In this document: positions 8,446 to 15,977 of the stretch, in pieces
Layout of the letters: each line of letters opens with the position of its first letter
Numbering within the stretch: the first letter of the stretch is position 1
NCBI RefSeq assembly: GCF_011057975.1
Contig: NZ_CP049109.1
Location: forward strand, 1,147,001-1,211,000
DNA length: 64,000 nt
Source: Sphingosinithalassobacter tenebrarum
GTDB taxonomy: Bacteria > Pseudomonadota > Alphaproteobacteria > Sphingomonadales > Sphingomonadaceae
Direction: 5' to 3'
Notes under the pieces: generated by a model
What the model was told of the DNA's origin: nothing
Seen by the model: only the letters and a program-made list of their open reading frames with translations
Databases searched by the model: none
Position numbers and translations under genes: made by a program

Positions 8446-9660
8446 TCAGCTTTGCCGCGCGTCTTCCGTCCGGGCGGATGTCCGTCCGATGAGTACGAAG
8501 AAGGTCGCGCCCACCAATGTGGAGACGCTGGCGACATACAGGAAAGCATCATAGTTGCCGGTCGAACCGACGATCCAGCTCATCAACAGGGCCCCCACGG
8601 CCGATCCGGTCAGCACCATCGTCGTCAGCAGGCTGAGAAGCAGGCTGAAATTCTCCAGATGGAATTTTCGGCTGATCAGGAAGGCGCCGATATCGGCCTC
8701 GGCGCCTTGCGCAAATCCGACGATGGACATGGCACCGACAAGGACCGGAAGCGAAGTGACCTCCCCGACGAGCAGGAAATAGCCGATGGCAGGCAGGCCG
8801 AGCGCCGCCAGCGCGACGATGTGCGCAGGCATCCTGTCGAGTGCGAGACCGCTGGCGAAGCGCCCGACGATGACGCCGACGGCATAGACCGACATCATCC
8901 ACGTCGCGGTCTGGTTCGTCACGCCGCCGTCCATGAGCACCAGTTTCAACTGCGAAGTGGCAAAGGCCTGCGGCAGATTGACGAGCAACATGCCGATCAG
9001 GATGAGGATGAGCGTCGGATGCTTTAAAAACTGCCCGAACTGCGCCCAGCTCAGTCTGGAAGGGGGCGGAGGCGGGCCTTCGCGGCGCCGATGCCGGCCC
9101 ATCAGCAATATTGCGGTCAGACCGCCGGCGCCGGTGACGAGCCCCAGCGCCCCGTACGCGGCGCGCCAGCCATGGTCGTCGATCAGCCCGCCGAGCAAGG
9201 GCGCGGCGATCGCGCCGAACAAGGGCGGCGGCGTCATCAGCAGCGATAGCGCGATGCCCCGCGCGCGATCGAATTTTTCGACCACCACCCGGGCGAAGAC
9301 CAGCGACGTGGTGAGAATGCCGAATATGTGCTGGACGATATATATTGCGAAAAATTCGGTGAGATTTCCGCTCATGAACATATAGGCAAAATAGCCCAGG
9401 GTCATGCCGGCGAAGCCCACGCTGGCGGCGAGGCGGGTACCGAAACGGTCGGTCAGGCGCCCCGCGACGGGCACGAGGATGCCGGTCAGGAGGGGCAGCG
9501 AGCCGACCAGCGCGAATTCGGCTTTCGACCAGCCGAATTCCTCGAGCAGCGGCGGACCGAACAGGCTCAGCGTATAATAGCTGAGCGCCGATCCCAGGCC
9601 GACGCCGATGGCGGCGGACAGAAACCTTTCCCAATGCGTCCCGAATTCACGAAGATACAT
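8446..9660 (-). CDS. Major facilitator superfamily transporter
   Basis: 404 residues from ATG 9660, chosen because GGGGAAGGGG lies just upstream; frames extending further lack a ribosome-binding site. Twelve hydrophobic helices are visible, with the MFS signature GRLTDRFGTRLAASVG between TM2 and TM3 and a charged central loop GRHRRREGPPPPPSR. The set resembles monocarboxylate/oxalate-formate-type MFS porters. It is the last gene of a minus-strand operon luxE-like, luxC-like, SDR, MFS, so it probably imports the acid or related substrate handled by those enzymes. The substrate cannot be read from sequence. Confidence 0.82.
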   Translation of the reverse strand: MYLREFGTHWERFLSAAIGVGLGSALSYYTLSLFGPPLLEEFGWSKAEFALVGSLPLLTGILVPVAGRLTDRFGTRLAASVGFAGMTLGYFAYMFMSGNLTEFFAIYIVQHIFGILTTSLVFARVVVEKFDRARGIALSLLMTPPPLFGAIAAPLLGGLIDDHGWRAAYGALGLVTGAGGLTAILLMGRHRRREGPPPPPSRLSWAQFGQFLKHPTLILILIGMLLVNLPQAFATSQLKLVLMDGGVTNQTATWMMSVYAVGVIVGRFASGLALDRMPAHIVALAALGLPAIGYFLLVGEVTSLPVLVGAMSIVGFAQGAEADIGAFLISRKFHLENFSLLLSLLTTMVLTGSAVGALLMSWIVGSTGNYDAFLYVASVSTLVGATFFVLIGRTSARTEDARQS

Positions 9661-9692
9661 GCTGCTGCCCCTTCCCCTGGTGAGGTGCGGGG

Positions 9693-10565
9693 CTACGCAT
9701 TGTGCGCCATGACCTGTTCCACGGCGGCTTCGCTGGCGGCCCACAGGCGGCGGGCCGCCTCGTCGTCGCTGCCCTGAGGGGCGGCTTCCGCCTCGGCCTT
9801 GTCGAAGAAGAAGCGGGCCGTTGGAAAACCGGCTTCGGGTGCGGTCGCCATCCAGACCAGCGTCTCGGCGGGCTTTTGCGGCGGATCGCAATCCGCTGCC
9901 GTCATGTGGCTGCGCAGGGTCTGATCGCCATGGCTGGCGAAATTGCTGTCAACGCGTCCTGGATGCATGCTTTGCGCGACGATGCCGTCGTCGGCGACAC
10001 GCCGCGCGAGTTCGCGCGTGAACAGGATGTTGGCCAGCTTCGCCTGGCAATAAGCGGCATTCGCATCGAAGTCGTCGCCGAGGTTGAAGTCGTCCCAGTT
10101 CATTCCGGGACATCTGTGGTGGGCAAGCGAGCTGACGGCGATAATGCGCACCGATCCGGCTGGTGCCCCGGCGGCAGTGCGTTCGAGCGTGGGAAGCAGC
10201 GTCCGCGTCAGTTCGAACGGGCCGAGATGATTGGCGGCAAAGGTTGCTTCCACGCCCTCGGATGTTTCGTAATAAGCGTCCCGAACGCCCCCCGCATTGT
10301 TGATGAGAACATGAATTTCGGGCGCCAGCCGGGCAATCTCCTCGCCCAGCCGGCGGGCCTCGGCCAATTCGGAGATGTCGGCCGTCAGGAAGTCGACGTC
10401 TCCCCCCTCCGCCGCAGCAGCAGCAATGGCGGAGCGGGCCGCCTCGCAGCGCTCAGGCGTGCGTCCGGCGGCGATGACGTGCCAGCCGCGCGCGGCGAAC
10501 ATCTTGGCGGCTTCCAGTCCGATGCCCGAACTGGCACCGGTAATGACCACGGTTTGCTGTGCCAT
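9693..10565 (-). CDS. Short-chain dehydrogenase/reductase (retinol-dehydrogenase-like)
   Basis: 290 residues from ATG 10565; GAGGAGG is 8 nt upstream of it, whereas the in-frame GTG at 10571 would sit only 2 nt from it. Cofactor motif TGASSGIG at the N-terminus, NNAGG after strand 4, catalytic serine in AVSSLAHH and the active-site YCQAK. The insert MNWDDFNLGDDFDANAAY is typical of the WWOX/retinol dehydrogenase-like group that uses NADP(H) on hydrophobic alcohols and aldehydes. Placed between a LuxC-type aldehyde-forming enzyme and a transporter, it could interconvert the aldehyde and alcohol. It is separated from luxC by about 150 bp with a strong hairpin. Confidence 0.85.
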   Translation of the reverse strand: MAQQTVVITGASSGIGLEAAKMFAARGWHVIAAGRTPERCEAARSAIAAAAAEGGDVDFLTADISELAEARRLGEEIARLAPEIHVLINNAGGVRDAYYETSEGVEATFAANHLGPFELTRTLLPTLERTAAGAPAGSVRIIAVSSLAHHRCPGMNWDDFNLGDDFDANAAYCQAKLANILFTRELARRVADDGIVAQSMHPGRVDSNFASHGDQTLRSHMTAADCDPPQKPAETLVWMATAPEAGFPTARFFFDKAEAEAAPQGSDDEAARRLWAASEAAVEQVMAHNA

Positions 10566-10682
10566 GTTCACAGCCTCCTCTCACTCATTTGTCGGCGCGC
10601 CGGTTTTTCCGGCTTTGCGCACTCATGGCAAAAGAAACTCATGAGTATACTTATTTTCTTCGGCGGCATGTCCGCCAGTGAG

Positions 10683-10708
10683 GCGCCCGCCTTGCGGCGG
10701 GAGGCCTT
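10683..10708. terminator. Hairpin between luxC-like gene and SDR
   Basis: CCCGCC, TTGC, GGCGGG with flanking GGC/GCC pairs forms a strong stem just after the luxC stop. There is no T-run on either strand, so it may only attenuate readthrough. Three ACTCAT elements lie just beyond it (10583, 10621 and the palindrome ACTCATGAGT at 10637-10646), possibly a separate control region for the SDR. Confidence 0.45.
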
Positions 10709-10719
10709 AATCGTGACCC

Positions 10720-12186
10720 TTATTCCAGCGTTCCGCTCATATCGCCCTGCGCGCTATCCGCGCCGGCGCGCGTGCCGTCCTCATGCGCCATCCATTGAAC
10801 GAAGCGCTGGAGCGGATACATCGCGTCATGCGGATTGCCGATCGTGCTCGGTCCGCCTTCGCCCAGCCGCACGATGCGCTGCGCGCCGCCGCTGGCCAGC
10901 CGGTCGCGATAGTCGTCCATGCGGTCGAAGGGGTAGAAGCCGACCGTCTGCGTGGCGACATTGACGAACCGCATCGCATCGTCGAGCGAGTCCACGCGGA
11001 CGACATTGGCGGTCTTGTTGATCGGATGGAAATCGACCGGTTCTTCGGACCGCACGACGACGCCCGACCCATCGAGCTTGCCCCAGACGCGGAATTCATC
11101 GTCGAGGAAAGACAGCGTTTCGATCTGTTCGCGCATATCGGGGTCGAGGGCACGCTTGTCACCCGACGCGGCCGCGCGCTTGACGATGGCTTGGTGAAGC
11201 GCCTTGCCGAAGCGGTCGACCTGCTCCTCGCTGCCTTCGACGAACTGGAAACGGCTGGCGACGCAGGCTTCCTGGTTCAGGATCATCACGTCGTCGGCGG
11301 CGAGTTCGGCGGCTTGCCGCATCGCTTCGTCGGACGCGAAGGCTTCGCGCCCGACCATCGAGATCGAGGTCTTGGGGTCGAAGGAGACGAGCTGCAGGCC
11401 CGGCCCCAGATATTTGATGACATTGTCGATGGCATCGCCGCCGCCCCAGGCGACGATCCGGTCGAAATATTGCGGCCGGAATATAATGGGTTCGACCATT
11501 TCGTCGCCACCGCGCCAATAGGCGGCGGACATGGATTGGACGATCGGGTGCCCGGCGTCGATGTCGGCCATCGTGCGCAGGATCGCCACGGTGGTGAACG
11601 GATCGCTCGACGACATCTTGAACAGGTTGAACGCCTTGACGAGCGCGCCCTGGGCAATCGACTTTACCGCCACGCCCGGCGAGTTTCCGGGCAGGACATG
11701 GACAAGGCGCGGGGCGAAGGCGCGCACATAGCTCTTGCGGCCGGTGAAATCCTCCTGCGGCACCCATTCATCGAGCACGCGCGGATCGTGGAAGTTGCGC
11801 TCGACCGTGGTCTTGAGCAGGTCCCGGTTGAGATAGGCGGCGGCGGTCGCGACCTGCATCTCCAGAACCTGGCGCGGCAGGATATGCGTGTTGCACATCC
11901 GCTCGACCACTTCGCTCATATAGGGATTGGCGGGGTCCGCCATGCGCCGGCCGGTTTCGACGAGGAAGTCGATGATTTCATCGAGCGGCATGTTGAGCAG
12001 CGGCGGCAACTCGTGGCGCGGCAGGATCGCCTTGTCGAGGTCGAGATCGGGCGTCGCGAATTCCACGCCCAGGTCGCGCGAGCGGTGGTTCGCGGCTGTG
12101 CCTTCGACAAGGTCTCCGCGCAGGAAAAAGGGCGCGCTGATGACCGCTTCGTCCGCGGTCTGACTGTTGTCGCTCATCACGTTCAT
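10720..12186 (-). CDS. luxC: LuxC-type acyl-CoA/acyl-protein reductase
   Basis: 488 residues, the usual length for LuxC (PF05893). Recognisable blocks include HVLPGNSPGVAVKSIAQGAL (the nucleotide-binding region of this aldehyde-dehydrogenase-like fold), SDPFTTVAILRTM, the cysteine in ILNQEACVASRF at residue 308, which aligns with the acyl-accepting cysteine of LuxC, and a C-terminal RIVRLGEGG. In luminous bacteria LuxC reduces an activated fatty acyl group with NADPH to the aldehyde used by luciferase. No luxA or luxB is present here, so the aldehyde must serve another route. Overlaps the luxE-like gene by 4 nt. Confidence 0.86.
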   Translation of the reverse strand: MNVMSDNSQTADEAVISAPFFLRGDLVEGTAANHRSRDLGVEFATPDLDLDKAILPRHELPPLLNMPLDEIIDFLVETGRRMADPANPYMSEVVERMCNTHILPRQVLEMQVATAAAYLNRDLLKTTVERNFHDPRVLDEWVPQEDFTGRKSYVRAFAPRLVHVLPGNSPGVAVKSIAQGALVKAFNLFKMSSSDPFTTVAILRTMADIDAGHPIVQSMSAAYWRGGDEMVEPIIFRPQYFDRIVAWGGGDAIDNVIKYLGPGLQLVSFDPKTSISMVGREAFASDEAMRQAAELAADDVMILNQEACVASRFQFVEGSEEQVDRFGKALHQAIVKRAAASGDKRALDPDMREQIETLSFLDDEFRVWGKLDGSGVVVRSEEPVDFHPINKTANVVRVDSLDDAMRFVNVATQTVGFYPFDRMDDYRDRLASGGAQRIVRLGEGGPSTIGNPHDAMYPLQRFVQWMAHEDGTRAGADSAQGDMSGTLE

Positions 12187-13544
12187 GACATTCCCCGTAC
12201 ATAAGCGTCGACGGTACCCGCGCAGCCAATCTTGTCGTCGCCTTCCTGAAGATCGGAATAGCGCACGATGTCGTCGCGGATCGACGGGCCGCGCGCGCCG
12301 CAGGCGCAGGGCGAAAAGTCGATGGCGATGCGGTCGCCCGAGATGACGCCGCCCCAGCGCCCGTCGATCGACAGGTCGAAAAAGGCCGCACGCCCTTCAT
12401 ATTCGCCGTCCTGAATCGGAAGCAGTTCATTGCCTTCCTTGTCGAGGATCAGCGGCACCACCCAGGGCGGGATGTGATAGCGGCCGCCCTTCTGGCAGCG
12501 CGGCATGCCCGAATGCAGCTCCTGCATCGAATAATTCTGATAATTGCGTTCGGGCCGGATGTTGAACGTGCCGTAGACATATTCGCGATAGTCGTCGGGC
12601 AGCGTCGCGCCTTTCAGCCCGCCGCCGACATAGATCGAATTTTCCGGGTGAAAGTCGTCGGCGGCAAAGCCCATGTCGCGCACGGCGCGCGCAACCTCGT
12701 AGAGCGAAGCCCACATGCCGGTAACGTGCAGCCGCTGCTTGCGCGCTTCGACGAGTTCGCGCGCGGCAATACCCACCGCGTCCTCGACGGCTTTCTTGCG
12801 TGCTGCCGACGTTGCTTCATATTCGGCCAGCTCGTTGGGCCGCGCGGTGCCTTCGGCGATCTTCTTGCGCAGCACCACCATGCGGGTCAGGCTGCCGACC
12901 GTGATCGGCGGAATGGGATAGACGAACGGCTCGCTGGCCGGGTCCTGAAGCGTCGCGCGATAGGCCTCGCCGGTGACATTGTTGCGCGCGACGCTGGCGG
13001 CGGGACCTGTCCCGAATATCCGGCGATCGCGATTCAACGGAACGCCCGAGCCCCAGCTATAGGCCTGCGGCGCCTCCCGCCGGATCCAGTCCATATCGGC
13101 TTCGGAGGCGACCAGCATGGCCGACTTGCCCGTGGTCCCGCTGGAGCAGGATACATAGACGCCCCGCTCGGCAAGCTGCGCGACCCAGTCGTCGATGTCG
13201 GCAATCGCATCGGTGTCGAGTTGCGGCACGGGATGCGTGGAGACGGTGTTCAGCCACTTGCCAAGCCGGTCCCAGCGTTCGTCCAGCAGGAAGCTTTCAG
13301 GATAGCTCTTATAGGCGGTGTGCGGCAGCAGCAGCGGAACGGCATCTTCGAGGCGGGAAATCGCATCGACGCCCTCATCCTCGGCGCGGCGTTTCACCAG
13401 CGGGATGGCGTCGCGGCGCTGCTCGAAACGCTCCTGCATCGCCTCGGTCTGGGCCTGGCGAAGCTCAGCGTGCGGAATGTCGTACCGATTGTGGTCATCG
13501 ACCAGCCCGGTTAGGCGACGTGTCTGGGGACCGATGGAGGGCAT
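12183..13544 (-). CDS. luxE: LuxE-type acyl-protein synthetase / adenylate-forming ligase
   Basis: 453 residues. The adenylate-forming P-loop SCSSGTTGK is at 132-140. Further on are YNYSMQELHSG-like sequence around 340 (YQNYSMQELHSG), HIPPWVVPLILD and GRAAFFDLSIDGRWGG followed by GDRIAIDFSPCACGARGPS, as in LuxE and phenylacetate-CoA-ligase-like proteins. It should activate a carboxylic acid with ATP and hand the acyl group to the LuxC-type partner, together making a two-component carboxylic acid reductase. It starts the operon, 45 bp from a divergent TetR gene. It is longer than classical LuxE (about 370), so substrate range may differ. Confidence 0.8.
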   Translation of the reverse strand: MPSIGPQTRRLTGLVDDHNRYDIPHAELRQAQTEAMQERFEQRRDAIPLVKRRAEDEGVDAISRLEDAVPLLLPHTAYKSYPESFLLDERWDRLGKWLNTVSTHPVPQLDTDAIADIDDWVAQLAERGVYVSCSSGTTGKSAMLVASEADMDWIRREAPQAYSWGSGVPLNRDRRIFGTGPAASVARNNVTGEAYRATLQDPASEPFVYPIPPITVGSLTRMVVLRKKIAEGTARPNELAEYEATSAARKKAVEDAVGIAARELVEARKQRLHVTGMWASLYEVARAVRDMGFAADDFHPENSIYVGGGLKGATLPDDYREYVYGTFNIRPERNYQNYSMQELHSGMPRCQKGGRYHIPPWVVPLILDKEGNELLPIQDGEYEGRAAFFDLSIDGRWGGVISGDRIAIDFSPCACGARGPSIRDDIVRYSDLQEGDDKIGCAGTVDAYVRGMS

Positions 13545-13589
13545 ACTCTCTTCCTGGTTCGATCATTAAAGGTAATTTATAGTACCATT
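13545..13589. promoter_or_regulatory. Divergent promoter/operator region, luxE-like and TetR genes
   Basis: Only 45 bp separate the two start codons. It contains A/T-rich GGTAATTTATAGTACC, an imperfect dyad with GGTA and TACC ends, followed by ATTATG including the tetR start. The TetR gene has no clear ribosome-binding site, so its mRNA may be leaderless. A TetR site here would repress both directions. Confidence 0.5.
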
Positions 13590-14267
13590 ATGAAAAACGG
13601 CGCCCAGAAAAGCAAGCCGGCAATATCCGATGCGCAGGAAAAGCCGTCGCGGCGCGGGCGACCGACCCGCGAGCAGGCGCGCCAGCGCCATGCCGAACTG
13701 CTTTCCACAAGCTTCGATCTGTTTCTCGAAAAAGGGTATGAAGGCGCCACGATGGACGACGTCGCCGCCGCGCTCGGCATGTCGAAACGCACGATCTACA
13801 GCTATTATGACGACAAGGAGGCGCTTTTCCGGGCGGTCGTATCGCGCGCCATTGCCGACTATACCGTCGACCGCGAGGCGCTGGAGAGATTGCGCAGCGA
13901 TGATCTTCGCGAGACGCTGATGCGGGTCGGGCGGCTGCGCATTTCCAACATGGCGAACCGCAACGCGATCGGGCTTCAGCGGATTCTGACCGCTCAGGCT
14001 GCGCAATTTCCCGATCTGTTTCGGCAGGCTTTCGAGGAAGGGGTCGGCCCCACGATCGCGTTCCTCATCGCCCTTTTGCGCGACCATGCGGGGCGCGGCG
14101 AGATCAAGGTCGAAAATCCGCGACTTGCGGCGACGACATTTCTCAGCATGACCGCCGGGGGCGCGGTGCGCACGATGGTGTCGGGACAGCCCCTGTCTCA
14201 GGACGATATCGAAGAACGCCTTCGTTTCTCGGTCGACTTGTTTCTGAACGGTATAGCCGGACGTTGA
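13590..14267 (+). CDS. TetR-family transcriptional regulator of the luxC/luxE-like operon
   Basis: 225 residues. Basic N-terminal arm SRRGRPTREQARQRHAELLS, then the TetR helix-turn-helix ATMDDVAAALGMSKRTIYSY and the following YDDKEALFRAVV. The C-terminal domain (AQFPDLFRQAFEEG, LSMTAGGAVRTMVSG) resembles the AcrR-type TetR_C regulators of lipophilic effectors. Divergent to the luxE-like operon with 45 bp between, so it most likely represses that operon and itself; the inducer could be the acid, aldehyde or CoA ester processed there (inference). Confidence 0.87.
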   Translation: MKNGAQKSKPAISDAQEKPSRRGRPTREQARQRHAELLSTSFDLFLEKGYEGATMDDVAAALGMSKRTIYSYYDDKEALFRAVVSRAIADYTVDREALERLRSDDLRETLMRVGRLRISNMANRNAIGLQRILTAQAAQFPDLFRQAFEEGVGPTIAFLIALLRDHAGRGEIKVENPRLAATTFLSMTAGGAVRTMVSGQPLSQDDIEERLRFSVDLFLNGIAGR

Positions 14268-14397
14268 CCTTTGGTCTGGAAAACCGCTGGCCCGGGCACA
14301 GTGCCAAGCGCACTTGGGGCACAGAGGCCGGTGCTCCAGGGGCAAGGCGTCGCGTTAGGGCCGGGACAACGGGTAGACCGGTATGGCGGTCTGCGGG

Positions 14398-15003
14398 TTA
14401 AGCCTCAGCTTCGGGGCTGCATTGCCCTGCCGGAACCGGCGCCGGGTCGCTATCTTCTTCGATCAAATAGAGCATCGATCGGCTGACATCGATGACCGCG
14501 CGATGCTCGGTCAGGACATCTTGCCCTATAATGCCTGCCACGTCGCTGTTGGTCGCCTGCCCGAGTGCGGAGAGCATCGGGCCCAGGTCGGCGCTGACGA
14601 TATTGTCCTGCCGGATCGTGACCGGGGCGATGACGAAACTGTCGACCATCGCCTGCCGGGCATTGCCTGCGCCGGCGATTGATCGCGCGCCCAAGCTGGA
14701 AAGGACACCGGATGATTTCACGAGTCCGAACCGCTCCGCATGCGCATCGTCGATGACGCTGACATTGGCACCGGTATCGACCACGAAACCGGCGGCGTTG
14801 CCGTTGATGGCCGCCTCCACCAGATGGTGCCCGGTCGAGACTTCGCGTAGCGGAATCGCCGTGAAACCGAGCAGGCAAAGCGCATGGTCGACCGTGCCCG
14901 CTTCGGTCAGGCGGTATTCGACCGTCCGGTTCGAGCCGCTCGGCAATTGCTCGCAACCGGCGGTGGCGAGCAATGCGGACAGAATGGCGATGTTGCGCTT
15001 CAT
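14398..15003 (-). CDS. Retropepsin-like aspartic protease, lipoprotein
   Basis: 201 residues from ATG 15003, which places a clean lipoprotein signal (MKRNIAILSALLATAGC) at the start. The active-site block VVDTGANVSVIDDAHAERFG and the later DVAGIIGQDVLTEHRAVIDV are the D-T-G and flap-side motifs of the single-domain retropepsin-like (gag-polyprotein aspartyl type) proteases. It should be a periplasmic membrane-anchored protease acting as a dimer. It is last in the oxidase operon, 49 bp after the ExoD-like gene; whether it processes oxidase subunits is unknown. Confidence 0.75.
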   Translation of the reverse strand: MKRNIAILSALLATAGCEQLPSGSNRTVEYRLTEAGTVDHALCLLGFTAIPLREVSTGHHLVEAAINGNAAGFVVDTGANVSVIDDAHAERFGLVKSSGVLSSLGARSIAGAGNARQAMVDSFVIAPVTIRQDNIVSADLGPMLSALGQATNSDVAGIIGQDVLTEHRAVIDVSRSMLYLIEEDSDPAPVPAGQCSPEAEA

Positions 15004-15052
15004 CGCTCTCCAATCGCCGGGCAATCGCATCGGTTCCTGACTGCCTTCGGCT

Positions 15053-15649
15053 TCAGGCGACTTCCGAGCCCACCAGCCCGAAGCCGACGCCCAGCGCCAC
15101 CATGGCGAGAATTCCTGCGATCGCCATCAGAAATCCGTCGCGCACGAGCAATGCGAGACCGAACGCCGCAATCGCCGCCATCGGCGCAGTGCTGGCAAAG
15201 GGCAACAGTTCGAGCGGGGGGACCGTGCAGGCAAGCAGGATCACGATCGCCGCCGCAATCCGCGGGATCGGCGGACGCGTCAGCGCCGGCAAGCGGCCGT
15301 GGAACCAGCGATCTAGGAACCGGGCGGTTCCGCGCAGCTTCGCCGTGGCTTCGCAAAGCTTGCCCGAAGAGAGGCGCCGCCGCTCGATAAAGCCGGGCAG
15401 CCAGAGATGATCATGCCCGATCAGTATCTGTACCGCGAAGGTGATGATGATCGCCGCCAGAAAGGTCGGCACGCCCGGTATGCCGCCGACCGGCGTAATT
15501 TCGAGAAGCGCGGGAACGAGCAGGACCGGCCCATAGCCGCGCCGGCCGAGGCCGGCGAGGAAATCGCCGATCGATACCGTGTCAGCATCTTCGGTGAGCC
15601 GTTCGAGTTCGTCGAGGACATCGCCAACGCTATGGGGATCCGTATTCAC
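15053..15649 (-). CDS. ExoD-family membrane protein
   Basis: 198 residues from a GTG at 15649 (no ATG is in a suitable place). The family blocks are SIGDFLAGLGRRGYGPVLLV, then ITPVGGIPGVPTFLAAII and IERRRLSSGKL, with four hydrophobic segments, matching ExoD (PF06055). ExoD was named for an exopolysaccharide/alkaline-sensitivity locus in Sinorhizobium; molecular function is unclear. It follows the small membrane protein gene by 37 bp in the oxidase operon. Confidence 0.78.
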   Translation of the reverse strand: MNTDPHSVGDVLDELERLTEDADTVSIGDFLAGLGRRGYGPVLLVPALLEITPVGGIPGVPTFLAAIIITFAVQILIGHDHLWLPGFIERRRLSSGKLCEATAKLRGTARFLDRWFHGRLPALTRPPIPRIAAAIVILLACTVPPLELLPFASTAPMAAIAAFGLALLVRDGFLMAIAGILAMVALGVGFGLVGSEVA

Positions 15650-15686
15650 TGCGAGAGAACGGCAGGCGGAGCGCCGTTGTTCCGCG

Positions 15687-15977
15687 CTAGAGCAGCAGCG
15701 GCGGGAGTGTCTGCAGGACGATGGCGAAGCCGGCGATGGCGCGCGCGCTTCGCGCGAGAGTGCTTTCCTGTGGTCCGATGCGGCGATGGAAAAGGAAGAG
15801 CGTGCCCAGCGCTGCGAGGCAGGCGAAACTCGCGATCCAGCCGTCGACCGGGTGGTCTGGAGCCACCAGCGCGACGGCGTAGACGACGATGAAATGCGCC
15901 GCCCAGACGAGGAAGGCAAAGGCCAGCGCGCGCCAGTTGGCGCGGCGGCTGATATCCTCGCGCTCCGCCTCAGCCAC
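15687..15977 (-). CDS. Small membrane protein of the oxidase operon
   Basis: 96 residues from a GTG at 15977 that overlaps the oxidase subunit I/III stop by 8 nt. Three hydrophobic helices (ALAFAFLVWAAHFIVVYAVA, WIASFACLAALGTLFLF, AIAGFAIVLQTLPPLLL). No family recognised. Tight coupling to the oxidase gene suggests an assembly or subunit-IV-like role, but nothing in the sequence proves this. Confidence 0.65.
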   Translation of the reverse strand: MAEAEREDISRRANWRALAFAFLVWAAHFIVVYAVALVAPDHPVDGWIASFACLAALGTLFLFHRRIGPQESTLARSARAIAGFAIVLQTLPPLLL

